A stretch of 64,000 nucleotides of DNA from Pelomonas lactea (GTDB taxonomy: Bacteria > Pseudomonadota > Gammaproteobacteria > Burkholderiales > Burkholderiaceae_C), in contig NZ_JBIGHX010000010.1 of NCBI RefSeq assembly GCF_043555885.1, positions 62,001-126,000 of the forward strand, given 5' to 3'. Below the pieces are notes generated by a model that was not told where the DNA came from, did not search any database, and was given only the letters and a program-made list of their open reading frames with translations. How positions within the stretch are numbered: the first letter of the stretch is position 1; every line of letters begins with the position of its first letter. The position numbers and the translations under genes were made by a program. Shown here one piece after another: positions 45,730 through 55,685 of this stretch.

Positions 45730-48453
45730 ATGCCCCGCCTCGCCCTGCCTTCGCAGGCGCCGCAACAGCGCCTGCGCCTCACCCCCATCGCTGCTCTCTG
45801 CGTCGGCCTGTGTGCCACGTCGGCCTTTGCGCAGACCGCGCCGGCGCCTGCCGAGCAGAAGCTGGAAACCGTCACCGTGACGGGCTTCCGCGCCAGCCTC
45901 GAATCGTCCATCAGCACCAAGCGCAATGCCGACGCCATCGTCGAGGCCATCTCGGCCGAAGACATCGGCAAGCTGCCCGACGTGTCCATCGCCGACGCGA
46001 TCTCGCGCCTGCCTGGCCTGACGGCCCAGCGCGTGGCCGGCCGCTCGTCGGTCATCAGCATCCGCGGCATGGCGCCGCGCTATGGCGTCACGCTGCTGAA
46101 CGGCCGCGAGATCGTCTCCACCGGCGACAACCGCTCGGTGGAGTACGACCAGTTCCCGTCGGAGCTGATCAACGCCGCGACCGTCTACAAGACGCCCGAC
46201 GCCAGCCTGTCGGCTCAAGGGCTGTCCGGCACCATCAACATGAAGACGCTGCGGCCGCTGGACTTCGGCAAGACGCAAGCCGTCGTGGGGGCGCGCTTCG
46301 AGCGCAATTCCAACGGCGCGTTGAACCCCGAGATCTCGGGCAACGGCAACCGCCTGTCGGCGTCCTACGTGACGCAGTCGGCCGACCGCACCTGGGGCGC
46401 GGCCGTGGGCTTCGCGCACCTGGACTCGCCCAACCAGGAGCAGCATTACAAGAGCTGGTGGTGGGCCAACACCAAGGTGTGGGGCTCGCCGCTGCCGGGC
46501 ACGCCGGATGACTCCGTCGCGCTGCAGGGCTTCGAGCTGGGCGTGGCCTCGTCGCGCCAGAAGCGTGACGGCCTGATGGGCGTGCTGGAGTACAAGCCGG
46601 GCAACGGCTTCCATTCCACGCTGGACGTCTACTACTCGCGCTTCGATCAGACCGAATCGCGCCGTACGGTGATGGCCGACATGTCGGTGTGGGCCGGCGC
46701 CAGCTGGAGCGGCGCGCAGACCACGGTCGTCAACGGCGACAAGCTCGTCACGAGCGGCACCGTCAACAACGTCAACCCGGTGGCGCTGACGAGCTTCAAC
46801 AAGCGCAAGGACGACGTGCGCGCGATCGGCTGGAACAACGAGCTGAAGCTGGCCGACTGGAAGCTGATGGCGGACCTGAGCTGGTCCAAGGCCAAGCGCG
46901 ACGAGCAGAACGCCGAGCTGGCGGCCGGCGCGCCCGCGCGCGTCAGCCTCGGGCAGGTCAACATCGCCACCGGCGACGGCATCTCCACCTTCCACCCGGC
47001 GTTCGACTACGGCGACGGCAGCAAGGTGGTGCTGGCCGACCCGCCGAACTGGGGGCGCGATGGCCGCAGCCAGTTCCCGATGGTGCGCGACCAGATCAAG
47101 GCGCTCAAGCTGACCGCCGGGCGCGCGTTCGACGGCTTCTTCAACAGCCTCGACGTGGGGCTGGACTACTCCGAGCGCGACAAGAACATGAACCGCACGG
47201 AGGTCTACTACAACCTCAAGAACAACCGCGCGCCTGTTGCCATCCCGGCCAACCTGCTGCGCGCGCCGACGGACCTGAGCTTCGCCGGCAGCCCGATCCG
47301 CATGGTGAACTTCGACTTGCCGAGCGCGCTGGGCCTGTACAACGCCGTGCCGGCGTCGGAAGACCAGGCGCCGGGCCGGATCTGGGCCGTGCACGAGAAG
47401 GTCACCGCCGCGCACGCCAAGCTGGGTTTCGACGTCGAGTGGATGGTGCCCCTGCGCGGCACGCTGGGCCTGCGGGTGGTGCATGCCCAGCAGTCCAGCG
47501 ATGGACAGCTGTGGAACCCGGTCACGAAGAAGGGCGATCCCATCAGCGGCGGCACCAGCTACACCGATGTGCTGCCCAGCTTCAACCTGTCGGCCGACCT
47601 GACCGAGAAGACCGTGATGCGCTTCGGCCTGGCCAAGGTGCTGGCGCGCCCCAACATGGAAGACATGCGTGCCGGCATGTCGTACAGCCTCAGCGGCACG
47701 GCGCCGTTCCTGTGGTCCGGCAACGCGGGCAATCCCAAGCTGGAGCCATGGCGCGCCGATGCGGTGGACCTGTCGGTCGAGCATTACTTCAGCAAGCGCA
47801 GCTATGTGGCGGCGGCGGCCTTCCACAAGAACGTGAAGAGCTCGGTCTACGGTCAGGGTGTCGACTTTGACTTCACCGGCTTCCCCAACCCGACGCCCAA
47901 CACGCCCACCCGCAACATCGGCACGCTGAACCGGCCCGCCAACGGCCAGGGCGGCATGATCGCCGGCACGGAGCTGAGCGGCTCCATCGACGGCGGCCTG
48001 TTCAGCCCGGCGCTGGACGGCATCGGCGTGTCGCTGAGCTACTCCAACACGCGCAGCTCCATGCATGAGGAGAACAACCCCAACAAGCCGCTGGACGGCC
48101 TGTCGGGCGTGTCGACGAACTTCACCGTCTATTACGAGCGCGACGGCGTCTCGGCCCGCGTCGGCAGCCGCCACCGCTCGCCGTTCGTGACGACGGTGCG
48201 CGGCACCTTCGGCGAGAACGTGCCCAGCATGATCTCGGGCGAGACCATCATCGATGCCCAGATCGGCTACGCGTTCGAGACCGGCGCCTTCAAGGGCCTG
48301 TCGCTGACGGCACAGGTCAACAACCTGCGTGACCGCCCCTACCGCACGCGGGTGGGCATCTCGTCCGGCGCCAGCGACCCGAACTCCACGCTGCCGGAGC
48401 GCTTCACGCACTACGGTCGCCAGTACCTGCTGGGCGGCACGTACAAGTTCTGA
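45730..48453 (+). CDS. TonB-dependent receptor of the beta-glucan locus
   Basis: This 907-residue receptor has a signal peptide (MPRLALPSQAPQQRLRLTPI, cleavage near SAFAQ), TonB-box-like KLETVTVTGFRASLESSI, and a plug (DVSIADAISRLPGLTAQRVA, RGMAPRYGVTLLNGREIV). The long barrel contains LPSFNLSADLTEKTVMRF and ends in LLGGTYKF. This is the Xanthomonas-type (TIGR01782) receptor group used for plant or microbial glycans. GGAG nine bases before the ATG at 45730 favours this start over 45703. It follows the promoter and LacI-type operator, and GH1 and ABC genes follow. The likely ligand is a beta-glucan oligosaccharide. Confidence 0.93.
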   Translation: MPRLALPSQAPQQRLRLTPIAALCVGLCATSAFAQTAPAPAEQKLETVTVTGFRASLESSISTKRNADAIVEAISAEDIGKLPDVSIADAISRLPGLTAQRVAGRSSVISIRGMAPRYGVTLLNGREIVSTGDNRSVEYDQFPSELINAATVYKTPDASLSAQGLSGTINMKTLRPLDFGKTQAVVGARFERNSNGALNPEISGNGNRLSASYVTQSADRTWGAAVGFAHLDSPNQEQHYKSWWWANTKVWGSPLPGTPDDSVALQGFELGVASSRQKRDGLMGVLEYKPGNGFHSTLDVYYSRFDQTESRRTVMADMSVWAGASWSGAQTTVVNGDKLVTSGTVNNVNPVALTSFNKRKDDVRAIGWNNELKLADWKLMADLSWSKAKRDEQNAELAAGAPARVSLGQVNIATGDGISTFHPAFDYGDGSKVVLADPPNWGRDGRSQFPMVRDQIKALKLTAGRAFDGFFNSLDVGLDYSERDKNMNRTEVYYNLKNNRAPVAIPANLLRAPTDLSFAGSPIRMVNFDLPSALGLYNAVPASEDQAPGRIWAVHEKVTAAHAKLGFDVEWMVPLRGTLGLRVVHAQQSSDGQLWNPVTKKGDPISGGTSYTDVLPSFNLSADLTEKTVMRFGLAKVLARPNMEDMRAGMSYSLSGTAPFLWSGNAGNPKLEPWRADAVDLSVEHYFSKRSYVAAAAFHKNVKSSVYGQGVDFDFTGFPNPTPNTPTRNIGTLNRPANGQGGMIAGTELSGSIDGGLFSPALDGIGVSLSYSNTRSSMHEENNPNKPLDGLSGVSTNFTVYYERDGVSARVGSRHRSPFVTTVRGTFGENVPSMISGETIIDAQIGYAFETGAFKGLSLTAQVNNLRDRPYRTRVGISSGASDPNSTLPERFTHYGRQYLLGGTYKF

Positions 48454-48478
48454 TCTGATCTCCTAGTTACCTGACCCC

Positions 48479-48500
48479 GCGCCGGCTTCACTGCCGGCGC
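48479..48500 (+). other. intercistronic hairpin between receptor and GH1 genes
   Basis: GCGCCGGC at 48479-48486 pairs with GCCGGCGC at 48493-48500 (6-nt loop). The following CCTTACATCC has no real T-run, so it is more likely a processing or stabilising hairpin, or a partial terminator, within the operon. Confidence 0.45.
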
Positions 48501-48515
48501 CCTTACATCCGAAGC

Positions 48516-49871
48516 ATGAGCTCCAACAACGCCCCGACCCGCAAAGACTTCCCCGCCGACTTCCGTTGGGGCGTGTCCACCTCTTCCTTCCAGATCGAAG
48601 GCGCCGGCCAGGAAGACGGCAAGGGCGAATCGATCTGGGACCGCTTCTGCCAGCAGCCCGGCCGCATCCGCGACGGCGGCAACGGACTGGTGGCCTGTGA
48701 CCACTACCACCGCTACCCGCAAGACCTGGACATGGCCAAGGCCATGGGCGTCAACGCCTACCGCTTCTCCATCGCCTGGCCGCGCATCCTGCCCACGGGC
48801 CGTGGCGCCGTGAACGAGGCCGGCCTGGCCTTCTACGACCGCCTCGTCGACGCCATGCTCGAACGCGGCCTGGACCCGTGGTGCACGCTCTACCACTGGG
48901 ACCTGCCGCAGGCGCTGCAGGAGCAGGGCGGCTGGCTGTCGCGCGACACCGTGGCCGCCTTCGTCGAGTACACCGACATCGTGACCCGCCGCCTGGGTGA
49001 CCGCGTCAAGCACTGGATCACGCACAACGAACCGTGGTGCTCCTGCATGATGGGCTACTGGGAAAACGTGCATGCGCCTGGCGGCAACAGCTTTGCCGAC
49101 GCGCTGCAGGCCAGCCACCACGTGCTGCTGTCCCACGGCCAGGCGATTCCCGTCATCCGCAAGAACGTGGCCGGCGCCGACATCGGCATCACGCTGAGCC
49201 TGCACCCCATTACGGTGGCCAGCGACAGCGCTGAAGACGCGGCCGCGCTGCAGCGCCACGACGGCCTGCGCAACCGCTGGTTCCTGGACCCGCTGTTCGG
49301 CCGCGGCTATCCGGCGGACACGCTGGCGCTCGTTGGCGACGCGGCGCCCACGGTGCTGCCGGGCGACCTGGAGGCCATCGCCACGCCCACCGACTTCCTC
49401 GGCGTGAACTACTACTTCCCCGAGATGGTCAAGAACGATCCGGATCCGAAGACGGGCGGCCCGATGCGTGCCAGCCTTGTCGAGAAGCACGGTGTCGAGC
49501 GCACCGGCTTCGGCTGGGAGGTCTCGCCACAAGGCCTGGTCGACCTGCTGACCCGCGTGCAGCGCGACTACAACCCGGCCGTCATCCAGCTGACCGAGAA
49601 CGGCTCCACCTTCGAGGACCAGCTGACGCCCGAAGGCCGCGTGCACGACAAGGAGCGGCTGTCCTATCTGCAGCGCCACCTCGCGGCGCTGAAGCAGGCG
49701 GTGGACGCCGGCGTGCCGGTGAAGGGCTACTTCGCCTGGAGCCTGCTGGACAACTTCGAGTGGGCCGAGGGCTACCTGCGCCGCTTCGGCCTGGCCTATG
49801 TGGACTACCCCACCCAGCGCCGCATCCTGAAGGACTCCGGCCTCTGGTACAGCCAGTTTCTGAACGAATAA
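48516..49871 (+). CDS. GH1 family beta-glucosidase (cytosolic)
   Basis: This 451-residue family 1 glycosidase has no signal peptide. Acid/base Glu172 is in ITHNEPWCSC, nucleophile Glu361 in IQLTENGSTFED, and N-terminal FRWGVSTSSFQIEGA and LYHWDLPQALQEQGGW are family signatures. It hydrolyses beta-glucosides (cellobiose, gentiobiose or similar) after import to give glucose. It lies between the TonB receptor and the ABC transporter genes, consistent with the last catabolic step. Confidence 0.95.
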   Translation: MSSNNAPTRKDFPADFRWGVSTSSFQIEGAGQEDGKGESIWDRFCQQPGRIRDGGNGLVACDHYHRYPQDLDMAKAMGVNAYRFSIAWPRILPTGRGAVNEAGLAFYDRLVDAMLERGLDPWCTLYHWDLPQALQEQGGWLSRDTVAAFVEYTDIVTRRLGDRVKHWITHNEPWCSCMMGYWENVHAPGGNSFADALQASHHVLLSHGQAIPVIRKNVAGADIGITLSLHPITVASDSAEDAAALQRHDGLRNRWFLDPLFGRGYPADTLALVGDAAPTVLPGDLEAIATPTDFLGVNYYFPEMVKNDPDPKTGGPMRASLVEKHGVERTGFGWEVSPQGLVDLLTRVQRDYNPAVIQLTENGSTFEDQLTPEGRVHDKERLSYLQRHLAALKQAVDAGVPVKGYFAWSLLDNFEWAEGYLRRFGLAYVDYPTQRRILKDSGLWYSQFLNE

Positions 49872-49877
49872 TTAATA

Positions 49878-49915
49878 AGAAATCAACCTGGCTTCATGGG
49901 GTGAGGTTGATTTCT
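49878..49915 (+). terminator. long A/T-rich hairpin after the GH1 gene
   Basis: AGAAATCAACCT at 49878-49889 and AGGTTGATTTCT at 49904-49915 form a perfect 12-bp stem with a 14-nt loop, starting seven bases after the GH1 stop. The tail (AAATGAAATATT) lacks a pure T-run on the plus strand. It probably marks the end of the receptor-GH1 transcript. Confidence 0.55.
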
Positions 49916-49940
49916 AAATGAAATATTACAGGGTCTCCCC

Positions 49941-49959
49941 TCAGGCGCGCCGCGCCTGA
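49941..49959 (+). promoter_or_regulatory. leader hairpin before the sugar-binding protein gene
   Basis: TCAGGCGC at 49941-49948 pairs with GCGCCTGA at 49952-49959 with a 3-nt loop, 47 bases before the ATG. It probably lies in the 5' leader and could stabilise the mRNA; an operator role is also possible. Confidence 0.4.
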
Positions 49960-50005
49960 CCGGGCGACACTGCGCCTCGCCGACCCCACGAGATCCGGAG
50001 ACACG

Positions 50006-51238
50006 ATGAAGTTCCCCCGCCACGCCCTGGCCGCCGTTGCGCTGGCCGCCGCCGCCTTCCCTGCCGTCGCCCAGGCGCCGCTGAAGGCCGAAGTCATCCA
50101 CTGGTGGACATCCGGTGGCGAGTCCGCCGCCGCCAAGACGCTGGCCGAGGCCTACAAGGCCCAGGGCGGCCTGTGGGTCGACACCGCCGTCGCGCTGGGG
50201 GAGCAGGCGCGGTCCGTCGCCATCAACCGCATCGCCGGTGGCAACCCGCCCACCGCCGCCCAGTTCAACACCACGCAGCAGTTCCGCGACATCGTCGAGC
50301 AGGGCTACCTGAACAACGTCGACGACGTGGCCAAGCGCGACGGCTGGGACAAGTTCCTGCCCGAGGCCGTGCTGAGCGCCATCAAGGTCAACGGCCACTA
50401 CTACGCCGCGCCGGTCAACATCCACAACATGAGCTGGTTCTGGTTCTCCAAGGCTGCCTTCAAGAAGGCCGGCATCGCGGAAGAGCCCAAGACCTTCGAC
50501 GAGCTGTTCGCCGCGCTGGACAAGCTCAAGGCCGCTGGCCTGGTGCCGCTGGCCCATGGCGGCCAGCCCTGGCAGGACGGCATCGTCTTCACCGCCGTGC
50601 TGGCCCACTACGGCGGGCGCGACCTGTACCTGAAGGTCTTCAAGGACCGCGACCCCAAGGTCATCCAGGGCGAGGCGTTCAAGAAGGTGCTGCTGGCGTT
50701 CAAGCGCCTGCAGAGCTACACCGACAAGGGCTCGCCGGGCCGCAACTGGAACGACGCCACCGCCATGCTCATCAGCGGCCGCGCCGGCGTGCAGATCATG
50801 GGTGACTGGGCCAAGGGCGAGTTCGCCCAGGCCAGGCAGGAAGCCGGCAAGGACTACGGCTGCGCGCCCGGCTTCGGCCCCGCCGCGCCCTACATCATCC
50901 AGGGCGACGTGATGGTGTTCCCCAAGACGAACAAGCCGGACCAGATCAAGGCCCAGCAGCTGCTGGCCAGCGTCATCACGCAGCCGGCCACGCAGGTCGC
51001 CTTCAGCATCAAGAAGGGCTCCATCCCCATCCGTACCGACGTGGACGTCAGCAAGATGGACGTGTGTGGCCAGATGGGTGTGGCGGCGATGAAGGACAAG
51101 TCGCGTCACCTGGCCAACGGCGAGATCTACATCACGCCCGACCAGAACGGCGCCCTGCAGGACGTGCTGACCAGCTACTGGAACCGCAACATCCCGGTCG
51201 AGAAGGTCCAGAAGGACATCGTGTCGGCGCTGAAATGA
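50006..51238 (+). CDS. sugar ABC transporter substrate-binding protein (CUT1, GtsA-like)
   Basis: This 410-residue periplasmic solute-binding protein has a signal peptide (MKFPRHALAAVALAAAAFPA, cleavage near VAQA). The mature start is KAEVIHWWTSGGESAAAKTL; further features are NGHYYAAPVNIHNMSWFWFS and MGDWAKGEF. These resemble glucose-binding proteins of the GtsA type, so glucose or a short beta-glucoside is the likely ligand. A clear CCGGAG precedes the ATG. Copy E of the dispersed repeat separates it from the first permease gene, which probably lets this gene be expressed more strongly than the membrane subunits. Confidence 0.92.
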   Translation: MKFPRHALAAVALAAAAFPAVAQAPLKAEVIHWWTSGGESAAAKTLAEAYKAQGGLWVDTAVALGEQARSVAINRIAGGNPPTAAQFNTTQQFRDIVEQGYLNNVDDVAKRDGWDKFLPEAVLSAIKVNGHYYAAPVNIHNMSWFWFSKAAFKKAGIAEEPKTFDELFAALDKLKAAGLVPLAHGGQPWQDGIVFTAVLAHYGGRDLYLKVFKDRDPKVIQGEAFKKVLLAFKRLQSYTDKGSPGRNWNDATAMLISGRAGVQIMGDWAKGEFAQARQEAGKDYGCAPGFGPAAPYIIQGDVMVFPKTNKPDQIKAQQLLASVITQPATQVAFSIKKGSIPIRTDVDVSKMDVCGQMGVAAMKDKSRHLANGEIYITPDQNGALQDVLTSYWNRNIPVEKVQKDIVSALK

Positions 51239-51239
51239 A

Positions 51240-51372
51240 GCCCCTCGCCCACTCTCGCCGCGCTGAACGCCGCCGAGCCTGGTCGGTCCCCCGAGGGGAC
51301 GGCGATGCTTGCGGCGTCGAGCCGCAAGCACATCGCCCAACGGGCCGGCTTGGGAGCGGCCCTGCGCTCGGC
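51240..51372 (+). repeat. dispersed multi-hairpin element, copy E
   Basis: This 133-bp copy in plus-strand sense starts 1 nt after the stop of the sugar-binding protein gene and ends 29 bases before the permease start. It contains GCCCCTCGCCCACTC, GTCCCCCGAGGGGAC, the central stem GCTTGCGGC/GCCGCAAGC, and CGGGCCGGCTTGGGAGCGGCC ending at GCGCTCGGC. Confidence 0.88.
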
Positions 51373-51401
51373 CCGAAACACTCCATCTGGCAACGATCGT
51401 C

Positions 51402-52277
51402 ATGAAGATTCGCTCCCTCGCGGCCTGGGGCGCGCTGCTGCCCCTGGCCCTCATCGTGGGTGTCGGCTATGTCGGCACCGTGCTGTGGACGCTGCGCACG
51501 TCCATGTCCAGCTCGCGCACCTTCCCCAAGGACGACTTCGTCGGCCTGCAGCAGTTCGAGCGCCTGCTGGACAACGAGCGCTGGCAGCTCGCCATTCACA
51601 ACCTCGCCATCTACGGCGTGCTCTACATCCTGGCGGCCATGCTGCTGGGCTTCCTGCTGGCCGTGTTCATCGACCAGAAGGTGCGCGGCGAGGGCGTGCT
51701 GCGCACGGCCTTCCTGTACCCGTATGCGATGTCCTTCGTCGCCACCGGCCTGGTCTGGCAGTGGGTGCTCAACCCCGACAGCGGCCTGCAGAACGCGATG
51801 CAGCAGATGGGCTGGACGAACTTCACGTTCGACTGGATCGTCGACCAGGACATGGTGATCTACACCGTCGTCATCGCCGGCACCTGGCAGGGCGCCGGCC
51901 TCGTGATGGCGCTGATGCTGGCCGGCCTGCGCGGCATCGACGAAGAGATCTGGAAGGCCGCGCGGCTGGACGGCATCCCGACCTGGCGTGTCTACCTCTC
52001 CGTCGTGCTGCCCATGATGGGCCCGACGCTCGCGACCGTCTTCACGCTGCTGGCCACCGGCGTCGTCAAGGTGTTCGACACCGTCGTCGCGATGACCCAG
52101 GGCGGCCCCGGCACGGCGAGCGACGTGCCCGCCAAGTTCATCATGGACCACCTCTTCGGCCGCGCCAACCTGGCGCTGGCGTCGGCGGGCGCCGTCATGC
52201 TGCTGCTGACGGTGCTGGCTCTCGTCGCGCCGCTGGCCTATGCCCGCAGCCGCAAGCAAGCGCAGGGAGGCCACTGA
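51402..52277 (+). CDS. sugar ABC transporter permease (MalF/GtsB-like)
   Basis: This 291-residue inner-membrane permease has six hydrophobic helices. The EAA-type cytoplasmic loop is LRGIDEEIWKAARLDGIPTW, which contacts the ATPase subunit. It starts after repeat copy E and overlaps the second permease gene by one base (TGATG). It forms the heterodimeric channel with that protein. Confidence 0.94.
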   Translation: MKIRSLAAWGALLPLALIVGVGYVGTVLWTLRTSMSSSRTFPKDDFVGLQQFERLLDNERWQLAIHNLAIYGVLYILAAMLLGFLLAVFIDQKVRGEGVLRTAFLYPYAMSFVATGLVWQWVLNPDSGLQNAMQQMGWTNFTFDWIVDQDMVIYTVVIAGTWQGAGLVMALMLAGLRGIDEEIWKAARLDGIPTWRVYLSVVLPMMGPTLATVFTLLATGVVKVFDTVVAMTQGGPGTASDVPAKFIMDHLFGRANLALASAGAVMLLLTVLALVAPLAYARSRKQAQGGH

Positions 52278-53136
52278 TGAGCAAGCGCAAATCGACCGCC
52301 CTGTGGGCCCGGGTCGGCGTCTACGCCTTCCTGCTGTTCGCCGCGGCCTTCTTCCTGCTGCCGCTGTACGTGATGCTCACGACCTCGTTCAAGACGATGG
52401 AAGAGATCCGCCTCGGCCAGATCTTCGCGCTGCCGTCCAGCATCACCTTCGACGCCTGGCGCGCCGCGTGGAGCGAGGCCTGCACCGGCGTCAGCTGCGA
52501 GGGCGTGCGCGGCGGGTTCTGGAACTCCGTGACGATTGCCGTGCCGTCCGTCGTGCTGCCCATCCTGCTGGGCGCCATCAACGGCTACGCGCTCTCCTGG
52601 TGGAAGCCCAAGGGCAGCCAGTGGCTGTTCGGCGTGCTGATGCTGGGGGCCTTCATCCCCATCCAGGTGATGATCTACCCGCTCGTCAAGCTGGAGGCCG
52701 CCATCGGCATCTACAGCAGCCTGCCCGGCATCGTCGTCGTGCACCTGGTGTTTGCGATGCCCATCATGACGCTGCTGTTCCGCAACTACTACGCGGGCCT
52801 GCCGGGCGAGCTGTTCAAGGCGGCGCGCGTGGACGGCGGCGGCTTCTGGCGCATCTTCTTCCAGCTGGTGCTGCCGATGTCCACGCCCATGCTCATCGTC
52901 GCGGCCATCATGCAGATCACCGGCGTGTGGAACGACTACATCCTCGGCCTGACCTTCGCCGGCCGCGAGAACCTGCCGATGACCGTGCAGCTCAACAACG
53001 TCATCAACACGACGACGGGCGAGCGCCTCTACAACCTCAACATGGCCGCGACCATCCTCACGTCGGCGGTGCCTTTGTTGGTCTATCTGATTTCTGGCCG
53101 CTGGTTCGTCCGTGGCATTGCTGCGGGAGCGGTCAA

Positions 53137-53140
<4 letters not shown>
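52277..53140 (+). CDS. sugar ABC transporter permease (MalG/GtsC-like)
   Basis: This 287-residue permease has six helices and an EAA loop GLPGELFKAARVDGGGFWRI. The N-terminus is MSKRKSTALWARVGVYAFLL, and the family segment LPLYVMLTTSFKTMEEI follows. GGGAGG lies upstream of the ATG, which overlaps the preceding stop. The stop in turn overlaps the GTG start of the ATPase gene, so all three subunits are coupled. Confidence 0.94.
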
Positions 53141-54192
<1,052 letters not shown>

Positions 54193-54195
54193 GCC

Positions 54196-55578
54196 ATGAA
54201 ACAACTCCTCCTGGCGGCGGTGGCCGCCTGCGCCGTCGGTGCTAACGCTGCACCTGTGCGGGCCTTTCTGACCACCGGTGACCAGCAGCACCTGCTGTCG
54301 CCCAGCGCCGTCACGGCGCCGGCGAAGGCCGATGCCGTCATCCGCATCGACCCCCAGCGCCAGTACCAGCGCATGGCCGGCTTCGGTGCGGCCATCACCG
54401 AGGCCTCGGCCTGGCTGATGCGCAACGGCATGAGCCCCGCGCAGCGCGACGCGCTGATGGAGGAGCTGTTCACGCGCGAAGGCAGCGGCCTGGGCTTCGA
54501 CCTGACCCGGCTGACCATCGGCGCCTCCGACTTCTCGCGCCACCACTACAGCCTGGACGACATGCCCCCGGGCCAGACCGACCCGGAGTTGAAGCACTTC
54601 TCGCTCGCCCGCGAGCGCGAGGACGTCATCCCCGCCACGAAGCAGGCGCTGGCGCTGAACCCGCAGCTGCAGGTCATGGCCTCGCCCTGGAGCGCGCCGG
54701 GCTGGATGAAGACGACCGACAGCCTCGTGCAGGGCCAGCTCAAGCCCGAGCACTACGGCAGCTTCGCCAGGTACATGGTGCGCTACGTCGACGACATGAA
54801 GGCCGAAGGCATCCCGATCTTCGCGCTGACGCTGCAGAACGAGCCGCACTTCGAGCCCGGCGACTACCCCGGCATGCGCATGACGCCGCGCACCCGCGCC
54901 GAGGTCGTCGGCAAGCACCTGGGCCCGCTGCTGCAGGCCCGGGGCATGAAGACGCAGATCCTGGAGTGGGATCACAACTGGGACGAGCCCTGGAGCCCGC
55001 TGTCCATGCTGTCCGACGCGACGGCGCGCAAGTACGTGTCCGGCGTGGCCTGGCACTGCTACGCGGGCGACGTGTCGGCGCAGTCGCAGGTGGCGCGGCA
55101 GTTCCCCGAGCTGGACGTCTGGTTCACCGAATGCTCCGGCGGCGAATGGAAGCCGCAGTGGGCCGAGACGCTGCCGTGGATGATGCGCAACCTCATCATC
55201 GGCAGCACGCGCCACGGCGCGCGCGGCGTGCTGATGTGGAACCTGGCGCTGGACCCCAAGCACGGCCCGCACCTGGGCGGCTGCAAGGACTGCCGCGGCG
55301 TCGTCACCATCGACCCCAAGGACGGCAGCGTCACGCGCAACATCGAGTACTACGCCTTCGGCCACGCCAGCCGCTTCGTGCGCCGCGATGCGCGCCGTGT
55401 CGATTCCGAGGGCGGCGCCCAGGGGCTGGACCACGTCGCCTTCACCAACCCCGACGGCGGCACCGTGCTCATCGTCAGCAACGCCGCGGCCGGATCGCGC
55501 CGCTTCACGGTGCAGGCGCCCGGCCGGCGCTTTGCGTACGAACTGCCCGCCAGCGGCGTCGTCACCTTCACCTGGTGA
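54196..55578 (+). CDS. GH30 family glucanase/glucosylceramidase-like hydrolase (exported)
   Basis: This 460-residue glycoside hydrolase of family 30 has a signal peptide (MKQLLLAAVAACAVGANAAP). The catalytic pair is readable: acid/base Glu216 in LTLQNEPHFEPG and nucleophile Glu312 in VWFTECSGGEW. YQRMAGFGAAITEASAWLM and SPWSAPGWMKT are family signatures. Bacterial and fungal relatives cut beta-1,6-glucan (or glucosylceramide). With GH3, GH1 and the sugar importer this points to use of a beta-(1,6)- or mixed beta-glucan, for example from fungal walls (inference). It is the last gene of the ABC operon. Confidence 0.93.
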   Translation: MKQLLLAAVAACAVGANAAPVRAFLTTGDQQHLLSPSAVTAPAKADAVIRIDPQRQYQRMAGFGAAITEASAWLMRNGMSPAQRDALMEELFTREGSGLGFDLTRLTIGASDFSRHHYSLDDMPPGQTDPELKHFSLAREREDVIPATKQALALNPQLQVMASPWSAPGWMKTTDSLVQGQLKPEHYGSFARYMVRYVDDMKAEGIPIFALTLQNEPHFEPGDYPGMRMTPRTRAEVVGKHLGPLLQARGMKTQILEWDHNWDEPWSPLSMLSDATARKYVSGVAWHCYAGDVSAQSQVARQFPELDVWFTECSGGEWKPQWAETLPWMMRNLIIGSTRHGARGVLMWNLALDPKHGPHLGGCKDCRGVVTIDPKDGSVTRNIEYYAFGHASRFVRRDARRVDSEGGAQGLDHVAFTNPDGGTVLIVSNAAAGSRRFTVQAPGRRFAYELPASGVVTFTW

Positions 55579-55685
55579 TGCCCACAGCCGCGGCAGCCGC
55601 CACGCCGGGCGGCGCATCGACGCACCCCTGACCGGGAACTTTCACCCCCTGGCGCTGGCAGGCATGCCGTCGCTAGGATGGCCCG

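Noticed and set aside
45640..48411. A 923-codon open frame opposite the glucan TonB receptor
   Set aside because: Antisense shadow; the receptor has a complete set of expected motifs.
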